Source: Candidatus Poribacteria bacterium (GTDB taxonomy: Bacteria > Poribacteria > WGA-4E > WGA-3G). From it: 41,939 bases of DNA. The stretch covers positions 1-41,939 of the forward strand of contig JAPPNJ010000122.1 in assembly GCA_028818705.1 (NCBI GenBank). The letters run 5' to 3'. The position numbers were made by a program, and so were the translations under genes. Of this stretch, positions 1-9,180 are shown one piece after another (position 1 is the stretch's first letter; each line of letters begins with the position of its first letter). Under the pieces are notes generated by a model. It did not search any database. It had not been told where the DNA came from and saw nothing but the letters and a program-made list of their open reading frames with translations.

Positions 1-239
1 ATTAACTTTCGTATAACTTTCAACCAGGCTTAGCGCGTACTCGCTATGAGTTCATACAATACAAAGTTAATGCGAAGCACAGAACGAGAGAAGCTTTTGT
101 GCTTGATCGTCTTCACGAAGGGAACATTAGCCCTAACAGTGCAGCAAGACTTCTCAAGGTTTCGCGAGAAGATCTTTCGGAATTTATGTATAAAATAAAG
201 TTAGAACCTTCGCTCTTGGTTAGGAACGCTGGAATCTAA
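1..239 (+). pseudogene. UPF0175 family antitoxin-like gene, frameshifted and cut by the window edge
   Basis: Reading frame 1 (bases 1-30) gives INFRITFNQA and then a stop. Frame 3 (from base 6) gives an open stretch with KHRTREAFVLDRL and SAARLLKVSREDLSEFMY. Together they match the intact UPF0175 protein at 4426 (EIRFTLP ... KAKEAFVLELL ... AARLLNISRWDLSELMY). The frame change lies near bases 22-33. Frame 3 has no ATG, GTG or TTG start, so it is not an independent gene. UPF0175 proteins are small helix-turn-helix-like antitoxins, usually paired with DUF3368/PIN toxins; no partner is visible here. Its stop TAA (237-239) overlaps the hsdR start as TAATG, so the two were probably translationally coupled. 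A single-base assembly error is an alternative to true decay. Confidence 0.55.
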
Positions 240-2656
240 TGACCTCTGAACAGAGATCCAGACGCAACATAGACAATATGCTTAAAGCAGCGGGTTGGCA
301 GGTTCAAAACTACGCTGGACATGACACTGCTGTTGCGCTTGGAGTCGCCGTTCGCGAATATCCATTGAAATTTGATCAGCGTGCAGATTACCTTCTCTTT
401 GTCAGCGGAACTGCAGTTGGTGTTATAGAAGCCAAAAGAGAAGGAACAACGCTTGGTGGTGCTCTCCAACAGGCAGAACGGTATCGAGCAAGTTTACCAG
501 ATAACTTACGTCGCCACCCCAGATTTCCCTTTTCCTATGCATCAACAGGGGTTGAAACATACTTTCGAGATATTCGGGATCCTGACTCTCGTTCCCGGAA
601 AGTCTTCACATTTCACACACCTGATTCCGTGTTAGATCAAGGTAATGAATTAACGACTCTTCGGGAAAATCTCAGGAACAATTTGCCTACATTAGAAAGA
701 GGATCGCTAAGAGACTGCCAGTTTGAGGCGATAACCAATCTCGAGGAGTCTTTAAAAAAAGCGTCTCTACGCGCCTTAATCCAGATGGCGACAGGCAGTG
801 GAAAAACTTATGTCGCTGTAAATAGTGTATACCGACTCATCAAATTTGCTAATATCAAACGAGTTCTTTTTCTCGTAGATCGCAACAATCTCGGTAGACA
901 AGCCCTGCGTGAGTTTCAAGCTTACACAACTCCTGATGATGGCAGGAAATTTACTGAACTCTACAATGTTCAACATCTCACCAGTAATGTTATTGACGAA
1001 ACAAGTTCTGTCTGTATTACTACTATCCAACGTCTTTACTCAATGCTGACTGGTGAACCTGATTATGAATCGGACGATGAGGAAAGTTCCGCTTTTGAAC
1101 ATGAAACAGAGGATACAACACCACAAACAGTCATCTATAACCGAAACATTCCTATTAATACGTTTGACTTTATTATTGTCGATGAATGTCACCGATCCAT
1201 CTACGGTAAATGGCGGCACGTATTAGAATACTTCGACGCTTTCATTACCGGACTCACCGCAACCCCATACAGGCAAACGCGCAATTTTTTTAATCAAAAT
1301 CTCATCTATGAATACTGCCACGAGCAAGCCGTTGAGGACAATGTAAACGTCGGTTATTATGTCTATAAGATTGAAACCGAAATCACACAAAGGGGTAGCT
1401 CGCTTGAGGCGGGTAGTTATGTCGCAAGACGGAGTAGGCAAAGTCGGCGACTTAATTGGGAAGAGTTAGATACTGATGTAGAATATTCTGAGAGGGAGTT
1501 GGATCGCAATGTTGTTGCCGAAGATCAGATTCGGACAGTGATTGAGGCGTTCAAGGAAAAGCTCTTCACAGACCTATTTCCCTACAGACATATTGTCCCC
1601 AAAACGCTTATCTTTGCCAAAGATGACTCCCACGCCGAGGATATTGTTCATATTGTCCGAGAAGTATTCGCTAAAGGCGATGATTTCTGCCAAAAAATTA
1701 CCTACCAGAGCGATAGACCGGAGGAGCTTATCAGAAGATTTCGCACAGATACGATTTTCCGAATCGCCGTGAGCGTTGACATGATTTCTACCGGCACCGA
1801 CATAAAACCGCTTGAGTGTCTACTCTTTATGCGTGCTGTTCGGTCAAGTGGGTATTTTGAGCAGATGAAGGGGCGCGGCGTGCGTACGATTAATCCTGAT
1901 GATTTACGTGCTGTTACCGGTGATGCGACTGCCAAAACCCACTTCATTATCGTTGATGCTGTCGGGGTCTGTGAATCTATCAGAACCGATTCACAATCGC
2001 TTCCAGGCGAGCCATCGACTAATGATTCAACCGGATCCTCAATAAGGGACACGGATCAACTCATTGATGATATAAGCGAAGATCGAGTTGTTGATACTGG
2101 TTTCGATCTTCAAAGTTCTACACAAGCATCTGAGGTTATTTACGCGTTTAAGCGGTTTATAGATGAAAATATAGACGAATTGGCAGCGTTACAAATTCTC
2201 TGTAGACATCCAGAGGCACAAGGTACACTGACTGAAAACAATTTGAAAGCGTTGGAAAAAGCCTTGCAACAGCATTCAAACAGTCTGAGTCGCGAGTCAT
2301 TATGGTTGGCTTACAAAAGACGGTCATCAGAGAATGTTCGAGGAAATACTGAACAGCGTACAGACCTTATATCACTTGTCCGATTTGCTATGAGTTATAA
2401 TTTTTTTCTGGAGCCTTTTAGTGCAACTGTCAACCGAAACCTTGAAGAATGGGTAACTGGAAAAGATTTTACGCCGGAGCAACATGAATGGCTTGAAATG
2501 ATACGGGACCATATTGCGACTTCGCTTGACATACAGATGGAGGACTTTGAGTACGCGCCTTTCGCTGAACGCGGAAACGGTGCAAAGGTCTATGAACTCT
2601 TTGGTGATGACTTAGATGAGATGCTAAAGGATCTTACAGAGAAATTGGTTTCTTAA
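239..2656 (+). CDS. hsdR: Type I restriction endonuclease subunit R (EcoEI-like)
   Basis: Motor and nuclease subunit of a type I restriction enzyme; it translocates DNA with ATP and cleaves it when the site is unmethylated. The 805-aa protein has an N-terminal PD-(D/E)xK nuclease with D50 and E64-A-K66. An SF2 helicase core follows: Walker A ATGSGKT near residues 184-190, DECH at 315-318, GLTATP near 339, STGTDIKPLE (motif V) and QMKGRGVR (motif VI). The C-terminal region resembles the EcoEI R C-terminal domain. Length fits the shorter EcoEI-type HsdR. All key catalytic residues are present, so the subunit looks functional. hsdS follows after about 127 bases, and hsdM lies beyond a toxin-antitoxin pair. 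Confidence 0.95.
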   Translation: MTSEQRSRRNIDNMLKAAGWQVQNYAGHDTAVALGVAVREYPLKFDQRADYLLFVSGTAVGVIEAKREGTTLGGALQQAERYRASLPDNLRRHPRFPFSYASTGVETYFRDIRDPDSRSRKVFTFHTPDSVLDQGNELTTLRENLRNNLPTLERGSLRDCQFEAITNLEESLKKASLRALIQMATGSGKTYVAVNSVYRLIKFANIKRVLFLVDRNNLGRQALREFQAYTTPDDGRKFTELYNVQHLTSNVIDETSSVCITTIQRLYSMLTGEPDYESDDEESSAFEHETEDTTPQTVIYNRNIPINTFDFIIVDECHRSIYGKWRHVLEYFDAFITGLTATPYRQTRNFFNQNLIYEYCHEQAVEDNVNVGYYVYKIETEITQRGSSLEAGSYVARRSRQSRRLNWEELDTDVEYSERELDRNVVAEDQIRTVIEAFKEKLFTDLFPYRHIVPKTLIFAKDDSHAEDIVHIVREVFAKGDDFCQKITYQSDRPEELIRRFRTDTIFRIAVSVDMISTGTDIKPLECLLFMRAVRSSGYFEQMKGRGVRTINPDDLRAVTGDATAKTHFIIVDAVGVCESIRTDSQSLPGEPSTNDSTGSSIRDTDQLIDDISEDRVVDTGFDLQSSTQASEVIYAFKRFIDENIDELAALQILCRHPEAQGTLTENNLKALEKALQQHSNSLSRESLWLAYKRRSSENVRGNTEQRTDLISLVRFAMSYNFFLEPFSATVNRNLEEWVTGKDFTPEQHEWLEMIRDHIATSLDIQMEDFEYAPFAERGNGAKVYELFGDDLDEMLKDLTEKLVS

Positions 2657-2668
2657 TTTTCCCTCTTT

Positions 2669-2690
2669 GTAGGAGCGGGCTTTGCTCGTG
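2669..2690. repeat. REP-like palindrome, GTAGGAGCG type
   Basis: GTAGGAGCGGGCTTTGCTCG forms a short imperfect stem (GAGC/GCTC) in the hsdR-hsdS gap. It belongs to the GTAGG-stem-loop family seen at 9134, 12281, 19568, 25330, 25365, 30281 and 41330. Confidence 0.55.
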
Positions 2691-2783
2691 ATTAAAAGGC
2701 GTTGTCCCCAAATTAGACATTCGGTAAACCTATAGGGACTTAAGACGTTTAATTAAAAAAACACATAAAAGAGATTTTCATAA

Positions 2784-4256
2784 ATGCGAACTCTATTTTC
2801 CAATGATTTGCCGAAAGGGTGGGTGTGGACAACCTTGCAGGAAATCAGTGAGATTATATTGGGACAGTCACCGCCATCTTCTACATATAACACAAAGGGC
2901 GAGGGACTTCCTTTTTATCAAGGCAAGCTTGAATTTGGAAAACTCTACCCAAAGCCTCGCAAATGGTGCACTGAGCCAAAGAAAATTGCCCAAAAAGGTG
3001 ATGTATTCATTTCTATTCGTGCCCCTGTGGGACCTACAAATATTTGTCCTGAAAAATCCGCTGTGGGGAGAGGGCTCGCAGCAATTCGCGGTTTGGGCGG
3101 AATTGAGTCGTTTTTCATTCTTTATTTAATGCGTACATTTGCAAATGAAATCGCAAGCAAGGGGACGGGTACAACCTTTGATGCAATCACGGTAAACCAA
3201 CTCAAAACATTTGAAATCCCACTTCCACCACTGGCAGAACAACACCGTATCGTCTCAAAACTGGAGACACTGTTTACCCAATTAGACCTAGCCGTTAATA
3301 ATCTGAAAAAAGCACAAGTGCAGTTGCAACGGTATCGCCGTTCAATTCTCAAAGCTGCTTTTGAAGGGGAGTTGACAAGAGAATGGCGCGAAGGGTATTG
3401 GGAGGAACCTGAACCGATGGAGGTTTCAGAAATTTCTACGCTGGAGGGTTTATCTGAGCCACCTGATGGTTGGGTTTGGACAACATTAGCAAATTGTGCA
3501 GATATTTTAGATAGTCAACGAGTCCCAATAAATGCAAAAGAGCGGGAAACAAGGATAAGCGGCAAGTCTGAGTCCCAACTTTATCCATACTATGGTGCAA
3601 CTGGACAAGTTGGTTGGATTGATGATCATTTGTTTGATGAAGAGCTCGTTTTATTAGGGGAAGATGGTGCTCCTTTTTTGGACGTTTTAAAAGATACGGC
3701 ATATCTTGTTAAAGGCAAAAGTTGGGTAAATAACCATGCCCACGTTTTGAGAGCAAAAACCGGTGCTACGTCAAATCAATTTTTATGTCATTATCTGAAC
3801 ACATTCGATTACCACGGTTACTTAACTGGAACAACAAGGTTAAAACTCAATCAGTCAACAATGCGAAAAATACCTGTTCTGCTTCCGTCCCTTCCTGAGC
3901 AGAAACAGATTGTCTCTGAAGTTGAGACGCACCTTTCAGTCTCCGATAAAATCGAAGCAACCCTTGATGCCGAACTTAAACGCGCGGAACGTTTGCAGCA
4001 GTCTATTCTCAAGGATGCGTTCTCTGGTAAACTTGTGCCGCAAGATCCAAACGATGAACCGGCAAGCACCCTATTGGAAAAAATCCGAGATGAAAAAGAA
4101 CGTCCTCAACCGAAACGACGAAAGAAGACAACGAAATCAAAAACGCAGAGCAGCGACGACTATCCACTTCTTGCATTAGCAGGAGCGTTGGAACGCAACG
4201 ATGATTTGATTGGCGATGTATCGCCGGTAGAATTACGAGGTGGTAAAGGTGAATAA
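2784..4256 (+). CDS. hsdS: Type I restriction-modification specificity subunit S
   Basis: DNA-recognition subunit that directs HsdM and HsdR to a bipartite site. The 490-aa protein has the usual two-fold layout. TRD1 starts at PKGWVWTTLQEI and ends with IPLPPLAEQHRIV. A central coiled-coil spacer follows (LETLFTQLDLAVNNLKKAQ ... RRSILKAAFEGELT). TRD2 starts at PDGWVWTTLANC and ends with LLPSLPEQKQIV. A second helix repeats the spacer (RLQQSILKDAFSGKLV). The tail after about residue 440 is Lys/Arg-rich (RPQPKRRKKTTKSKTQ), which is longer and more basic than typical HsdS and may add non-specific DNA contact. The end overlaps a 53-aa ORF by 8 bases. Confidence 0.94.
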   Translation: MRTLFSNDLPKGWVWTTLQEISEIILGQSPPSSTYNTKGEGLPFYQGKLEFGKLYPKPRKWCTEPKKIAQKGDVFISIRAPVGPTNICPEKSAVGRGLAAIRGLGGIESFFILYLMRTFANEIASKGTGTTFDAITVNQLKTFEIPLPPLAEQHRIVSKLETLFTQLDLAVNNLKKAQVQLQRYRRSILKAAFEGELTREWREGYWEEPEPMEVSEISTLEGLSEPPDGWVWTTLANCADILDSQRVPINAKERETRISGKSESQLYPYYGATGQVGWIDDHLFDEELVLLGEDGAPFLDVLKDTAYLVKGKSWVNNHAHVLRAKTGATSNQFLCHYLNTFDYHGYLTGTTRLKLNQSTMRKIPVLLPSLPEQKQIVSEVETHLSVSDKIEATLDAELKRAERLQQSILKDAFSGKLVPQDPNDEPASTLLEKIRDEKERPQPKRRKKTTKSKTQSSDDYPLLALAGALERNDDLIGDVSPVELRGGKGE

Positions 4257-4410
4257 AAAAGATCGAGGCGAGTTTAAGGGAAAGGATACAGATCCACTCA
4301 TCGCGTCGCTGGGCGCGTTGGAATCTGGTGTTACTGACATCGGTGAACACCACGATGAGTATATCAGGGCCGCGTTGTTGGCAGAGCTATGGAGAAATGA
4401 AGACGAATAA
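4249..4410 (+). CDS. Small acidic protein overlapping hsdS, function unknown
   Basis: GTG start at 4249 with an AGGTGGTAAAG purine-rich stretch just upstream; 53 aa ending at TAA 4408-4410. The sequence includes DTDPLIASLGALESG, EHHDEYIRAALLAELW and an acidic end. It overlaps the hsdS stop by 8 bases and ends 15 bases before the antitoxin ATG, so it sits in the operon like a translated gene. I do not recognise a family. The core resembles the last 40 residues of the HsdS above (PLLALAGALERNDDLIGD), which suggests that it is either a duplicated tail or a short partner sharing that motif. Confidence 0.5.
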   Translation: MNKKDRGEFKGKDTDPLIASLGALESGVTDIGEHHDEYIRAALLAELWRNEDE

Positions 4411-4425
4411 TATGAGGTAATTCCA

Positions 4426-4716
4426 ATGGCAAAAACAGAAGTTGAAATCCGATTCACATTGCCCCTTGATGAGGTGCGCCTTCAGCACAAAATTGACGCA
4501 GAACACAAGGCAAAAGAAGCTTTTGTTCTTGAACTCCTACGCCAAGGGGATATTAGTGCTGGCAGAGCGGCGCGCCTGCTCAATATTTCGCGATGGGATC
4601 TCTCAGAGTTGATGTATGAAGCAGATATTTCCCCTTTTGACGACAGCCTCACAGCAGAAATGTTAGACGCTGAAGTTAAAAGTGCCTTGAAAGATTTTGA
4701 TGAATCTAAATCATGA
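4426..4716 (+). CDS. UPF0175 family antitoxin
   Basis: A 96-aa protein with the UPF0175 pattern: an N-terminal strand (EVEIRFTLPLDE), a helical part (KAKEAFVLELLRQGDISAGRAARLL) and a helix-turn-helix-like stretch (NISRWDLSELMYEADI). Such proteins are thought to neutralise and repress a downstream PIN-type toxin. Its stop overlaps the toxin start by ATGA (4713-4716), the usual coupling for such pairs. It is a close relative of the broken copy at 1-239 and a more distant one of 32838-33146. Confidence 0.85.
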   Translation: MAKTEVEIRFTLPLDEVRLQHKIDAEHKAKEAFVLELLRQGDISAGRAARLLNISRWDLSELMYEADISPFDDSLTAEMLDAEVKSALKDFDESKS

Positions 4717-5201
4717 AGGTTGTTACAAATAGCACACCGTTGATTGAACTCTCGAAAATTAATCGGTTAGAGTTGCTTCGGGAAGTATACGATTCAATCT
4801 ACATTCCAGAAGAAGTTTACACTGAAGTAGTTGTTAATGGGGTTGGAAAACCCGGTGCAGCGGAGGTAGAAGCGGCAGGCTGGATATTTTGCCAATCTGT
4901 AACAAGTAAAGATCAGGTCTTTATACTTCATAATCAGACCTTGATTGATTTAGGCGAGTGTGGCACTATTGTGCTTGCTCAAGAAATTAGAGCAGACAGA
5001 ATCATTATTGATGACCGCGTCGCAAGGCAAGTAGCAATGACAAAAGGCTTGTCTGTTATTGGTACAGTTGGTGTTTTGCGTGTAGCGAAAGCTCAGCGAA
5101 TTATTCCAACTGTCAAACCAATACTTGATGCCCTTCGCTCTCATGGAACACGAATCAGCGATAGGCTTTATTACCAAACGCTTGCAACCGAAAGAGAATA
5201 A
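4713..5201 (+). CDS. DUF3368 (PIN-like) toxin
   Basis: A 162-aa protein of the DUF3368 family, a PIN-domain group paired with UPF0175. It has the opening KVVTNSTPLIELSKI, where Asn6 holds the place of the first PIN Asp (a common DUF3368 variation), the central acidic LIDLGECGTIVLAQE, and IIIDDRVARQVA near residue 108. PIN proteins are metal-dependent RNases; cleavage targets cannot be predicted here. Translation is coupled to the antitoxin, and the gene ends 8 bases before hsdM, so the pair is embedded inside the type I operon between hsdS and hsdM. Confidence 0.82.
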   Translation: MKVVTNSTPLIELSKINRLELLREVYDSIYIPEEVYTEVVVNGVGKPGAAEVEAAGWIFCQSVTSKDQVFILHNQTLIDLGECGTIVLAQEIRADRIIIDDRVARQVAMTKGLSVIGTVGVLRVAKAQRIIPTVKPILDALRSHGTRISDRLYYQTLATERE

Positions 5202-5209
5202 TCATAAAA

Positions 5210-6676
5210 ATGTCAAACGAATCCGCAACAATTGTTCAGAAACTATGGAACTTCTGCAATGTTCTCCGAGATGATGGGGTGAGTTACGGCGATTACGTCG
5301 AACAACTCACCTATCTGCTGTTCCTTAAACTCGCCGATGAACAGACGAAACCGCCCCATAACAAACCTTCAGCAATTCCCACGGGTTTGGATTGGGAGAG
5401 CCTTCTCAAGGAGAGTGGTGCCGAGTTAGAGACGCAATATGTCAAAATCCTCCGAGAACTCAGTAATGCGTCTGGTTTGCTCGGTGTAATCTTCAGAAAA
5501 TCACAGAACCGTATTCAGACCCCCGCGAACCTACAACGCCTTATTCATCTTATCAATGCCGAGAACTGGAGCGGGATGACGACTGACATTAAAGGCACTA
5601 TCTACGAAGGACTCCTACAGAAAAACGCTGAAGATACCAAAAGCGGGGCGGGGCAGTACTTCACACCGCGACCACTCATCAAGGCGATGGTTGCTGTGAT
5701 GCATCCCGAACCGGGGCAAACAATCTGCGATCCAGCATGTGGCACCGGAGGTTTCTTTCTCGCGGCACACGATTACATTTCCGAAAATTACGGCAGCACG
5801 ATGACTCGCGACGAAAAAGAATTTCTTAGATTTAAGACCTTCGCTGGTACAGATATCGTTGACAACGTCGTTCGCCTCTGTGTGATGAATCTATACTTGC
5901 ACGGTATCGGTGGAACTGAGAGCCCAATTACAACTGCCGATAGTCTTAGTCGTGACACTGGGGATCGCTACGATATGGTGCTTACCAATCCACCCTTTGG
6001 AAACAGGAGCAGTATCACAATCACCGCTGATGGAAGTAAACGGAACAACGCTTCACTTACTTATGAACGCGATGACTTCTGGGCGACAACCTCGAACAAA
6101 CAATTTAACTTCCTTCAACACATTAAAACCATTCTGAAAACGGATGGGCGCGCTGCTGTCGTCCTCCCAGATAATGTCCTCTTTGAACGGGGCGCAGGCG
6201 AAACAATTCGTCAGCAGCTGCTAAAACAATTTGATGTCCATACCCTCCTACGACTGCCTACCGGTATCTTTTACGCCCAAGGGGTCAAGGCAAATGTGCT
6301 CTTTTTCGATAAGCGTCCTGCGAGCGAAGAACCATGGACCCAGAAACTCTGGATTTATGACCTACGGACAGACAAACGTTTTACACTCAAGACAAACCCA
6401 CTGACAGACACCGATCTGCAAGATTTCATTACTGTCTACAATCCAAAGAACCGTTATGAACGTGCAGAGACTGATCGGTTTCGTGCCTTCACTTATGAAG
6501 AACTTACCCAACGTGAGCATGCCAACCTTGACATTTTTTGGCTGAAAGACGATTCACTTAAGGATGCTGCAGATCTTCCCGCTCCGGACGTATTAGCAGC
6601 AGAAATTACTAAAAATTTAGAGTTCGCATTAGCACAATTTCAGGACATACAAGCAGCATTAGATAATAACGACTAA
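5210..6676 (+). CDS. hsdM: Type I DNA methyltransferase subunit M (N6-adenine)
   Basis: Methylates adenine in the site chosen by HsdS, using S-adenosylmethionine. The 488-aa protein has an N-terminal HsdM helical domain (residues 1-130), GQYFTPRPL (148-156), SAM-binding motif I DPACGTGGF (174-182) and catalytic motif IV NPPF (260-263). Length is typical. With hsdR and hsdS it makes a complete type I system, though the order R-S-TA-M is unusual. The next ORF starts on the base after the TAA stop. Confidence 0.95.
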   Translation: MSNESATIVQKLWNFCNVLRDDGVSYGDYVEQLTYLLFLKLADEQTKPPHNKPSAIPTGLDWESLLKESGAELETQYVKILRELSNASGLLGVIFRKSQNRIQTPANLQRLIHLINAENWSGMTTDIKGTIYEGLLQKNAEDTKSGAGQYFTPRPLIKAMVAVMHPEPGQTICDPACGTGGFFLAAHDYISENYGSTMTRDEKEFLRFKTFAGTDIVDNVVRLCVMNLYLHGIGGTESPITTADSLSRDTGDRYDMVLTNPPFGNRSSITITADGSKRNNASLTYERDDFWATTSNKQFNFLQHIKTILKTDGRAAVVLPDNVLFERGAGETIRQQLLKQFDVHTLLRLPTGIFYAQGVKANVLFFDKRPASEEPWTQKLWIYDLRTDKRFTLKTNPLTDTDLQDFITVYNPKNRYERAETDRFRAFTYEELTQREHANLDIFWLKDDSLKDAADLPAPDVLAAEITKNLEFALAQFQDIQAALDNND

Positions 6677-9112
6677 ATGAAGACACACTTTCTTGAAAAC
6701 CTACTCGGTTGTCCACTAAAAGACACACTTGCGGATATCTCCGAAGATACCGCTGCGCTTGAAACTTTCCTCTCTACACTCCCCATAGACACCCTTGAAA
6801 ACTACCTTACCCCACAGTGGGTGGTACTTGCTGCCGGTAAAGGCACCCGTATTGATCCCACCGGACGCTTGAGCAAAACGTTGGACATCACCTTCGGCGA
6901 GGAAAATATGCTCCAACGCTCTCGACGTTATCTGCCCGGCACGCGCCCCGATATTGTTGTTATCAATCCACAGATGGCATCGCGTATCGAGAAAAGCGGC
7001 ACTGCAGAACAGTTGTTAGGTCCCAATGCTGTTTACTGTGTTCAAGAAGAGATGAACGGCACGGGTGGTGCGTTACAAGCGGCACTGCCTGCACTCGACG
7101 AGTCGGATGCTGAATGGGTTGGGGTGTCATTCGGTGATGAACCGTTTTTGGAAAGAGATATTTTTGCGCAGACGCTACTCTCCCACTTTATTTCCGGTGC
7201 GGACGTTACCTTATGCGGTAAGGTTCCTGAAACAGTCATAGATAAAGGTGGACTTTTCTTCGATGCAGACGGGAAGTTCATAGGTACTAAAGAGTGGTAC
7301 GACATGACGGCGTCAGAAAAGCAGGAGATGTGGGAGCGGTGGCATAATGGGGAGGCGTATACTAATACGGGTATTACGCTCATTCGGAAAAGTGCGTTGT
7401 TAGAACGGATGCATCGGTTACAACCGCACGCAAACCGAAACAATGAACTCCACCAAGTTGATCTGATACGTCACTGCTATGAAGACGGCTTGAAAACAAA
7501 CGCTTTTATCTATCGCGGCGAGGTGTTGTCAGGGGTAAACCGCTGGTCGAACGTCTTATCGGGTGAAGCGGTGATGTTTGCGGAGACTCGCGAGCTACTT
7601 GCGCGGAAAGGCATTCGCGTCGATCCGACTGCACAGATAACATTGGGCAGTGAAGACATTGAGATTGGGACGGCGTGTTACCTCGTTGGTAGGGTGCATC
7701 TCGGTAAAAAAGTTCGGATTGGAGATTATTGCAGGCTCGAAAACGTCACGTTGCGCGGGGCGACAAGCGTAGGCGATGCAGTTGGATTGGAAGGTGTCTC
7801 TGCAAATGATACGACGTTTGCAGCTAATCTGTTATCCGAAACAGTGTCAGCCCCAGTACGTGGTCTTGCAACGCTGAGTACGATTCAAAATTGCACATTT
7901 GATGCCGTAAGTATTGGAAGCAAGGTTCAACTCTCATCGGTTGTGGCGCGAGGAACGGTGATTCCATCTGGCATCATTTTAGCAGACCGGACGCTTGGTG
8001 TTCCACCGGCGCAAGCTCCACCTTCGGTTCCGCAATTGGTTTTTGATAAGATTGTGCCGTCAGGATATAACCCTGGGGTCTTCAATCTTGGTGAGAAGCA
8101 GGGATTACCCGATTGGGAAGGGCTGCGACAGCATATCCAATCGCATAGTGCTTCAGAGTTGATTCCACGCGCGACACGTATACCAGAATTACAACAGGTT
8201 ATGTGCGAGGCAGTGAAAACATTTTTGGACATGCGCCGGGCAAACGGTGCCTATCTGATTGAGGCACTCACGCCTGAAGAGATATGGGGAAGCATTTTTG
8301 AGATGGTAACCCTCCATACAGGCAACCTGAACCCTTATCACCACGATAAACTGCATGCACGAAAGACGGCTTTGGAACTCCTCCCGGAGTTCTGGGATAA
8401 CGACTGGTTGCACCGTTTGAAGCTGGTTGTTACAGGAAACATCATTGATTATAGTAGTGAGCGGGTTGTAAAGCGGCTGCAAGCGAATCCTGACTATTTT
8501 TCCGAAGTGTTGCGTGCAGCGGTTGACGCACCTTTCACAATAGATTGCTATGAAGCATTCCGCGAGCAGGTAATTGACGGGACACCGCAGGAGATCGTTT
8601 GGCTCGTTGATAACGACGGCGAAGTGATTTTCGACATTGCCTTCGTTCAAGATCTCATTGAATGCGGACATCGTATCACAATTGTCGGCAAAGCAGACAA
8701 TGCCAGCAACGATGCAACAGTAGCGGACCTACAGGAGATCGTAAATTTGCCGCAATTCCGAAAACTACAGACTGGGATGCAGGACGGGGTCGTCAGGTTA
8801 ATGTCGTCTGGGGCAAAGACAATCGGCACGAATCTTTATCACGGGACACCCGAATTCTTCAACGCGTTGTTGGAAGCGGATCTGATTATTTCAAAAGGGC
8901 AAGGGAATTTCTTTACAACCCCCGGTTGGGCAAAGGATACATTCTACCTGTTGCTTTCCAAAGGGATAACTGCGGAACAGAGCACCGGGGTCATCGCGGA
9001 TCGGCATCTACCTGTTGATGGATTGATTTTGGCTTACCTTCCGGGTGGAACAGCGCGTACAAGAACGCTGCGGGAACTTTGTAGTAGAAATCATCATTCC
9101 AGTAGATTTTAG
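6677..9112 (+). CDS. Nucleotidyltransferase / left-handed beta-helix / DUF89 fusion protein
   Basis: An 811-aa three-part protein. Residues about 46-290 are a GlmU-type NTP transferase with LAAGKGTR at 51-58 and the downstream Lys of the signature (LSKTL); GVSFGDEPFL is the likely metal-binding strand. Residues about 310-450 have hexapeptide-like repeats (IEIGTACYLVGRVHLGKKVRIGDYC) of a left-handed beta-helix. Residues about 480-800 match DUF89/ARMT1 metal-dependent phosphatases, with DNDGEVIFD near 643-651 and ISKGQGNFF near 737. DUF89 enzymes remove phosphate from damaged or surplus phospho-metabolites. A plausible inference is a sugar-nucleotide synthesis enzyme with built-in clean-up. The ATG directly abuts the hsdM stop, so expression may be coupled, but the function seems unrelated to restriction. 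Confidence 0.8.
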   Translation: MKTHFLENLLGCPLKDTLADISEDTAALETFLSTLPIDTLENYLTPQWVVLAAGKGTRIDPTGRLSKTLDITFGEENMLQRSRRYLPGTRPDIVVINPQMASRIEKSGTAEQLLGPNAVYCVQEEMNGTGGALQAALPALDESDAEWVGVSFGDEPFLERDIFAQTLLSHFISGADVTLCGKVPETVIDKGGLFFDADGKFIGTKEWYDMTASEKQEMWERWHNGEAYTNTGITLIRKSALLERMHRLQPHANRNNELHQVDLIRHCYEDGLKTNAFIYRGEVLSGVNRWSNVLSGEAVMFAETRELLARKGIRVDPTAQITLGSEDIEIGTACYLVGRVHLGKKVRIGDYCRLENVTLRGATSVGDAVGLEGVSANDTTFAANLLSETVSAPVRGLATLSTIQNCTFDAVSIGSKVQLSSVVARGTVIPSGIILADRTLGVPPAQAPPSVPQLVFDKIVPSGYNPGVFNLGEKQGLPDWEGLRQHIQSHSASELIPRATRIPELQQVMCEAVKTFLDMRRANGAYLIEALTPEEIWGSIFEMVTLHTGNLNPYHHDKLHARKTALELLPEFWDNDWLHRLKLVVTGNIIDYSSERVVKRLQANPDYFSEVLRAAVDAPFTIDCYEAFREQVIDGTPQEIVWLVDNDGEVIFDIAFVQDLIECGHRITIVGKADNASNDATVADLQEIVNLPQFRKLQTGMQDGVVRLMSSGAKTIGTNLYHGTPEFFNALLEADLIISKGQGNFFTTPGWAKDTFYLLLSKGITAEQSTGVIADRHLPVDGLILAYLPGGTARTRTLRELCSRNHHSSRF

Positions 9113-9133
9113 AATTACTGATATTTTGAATAT

Positions 9134-9160
9134 CGGCGAAGTTGGAAACATCGCCTACCA
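9134..9160. repeat. REP-like palindrome between convergent genes
   Basis: CGGCGAAGTTGGAAACATCGCC followed by TAC is a degenerate version of the GGCGAGGTTGGGAAACCTCGCC element at 30281. It occupies the 68-base gap between two convergent genes, where it could act as a shared transcription stop; there is no U-run, so this is inference. Confidence 0.5.
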
Positions 9161-9180
9161 CTACTAAGCGAAAACGATCT

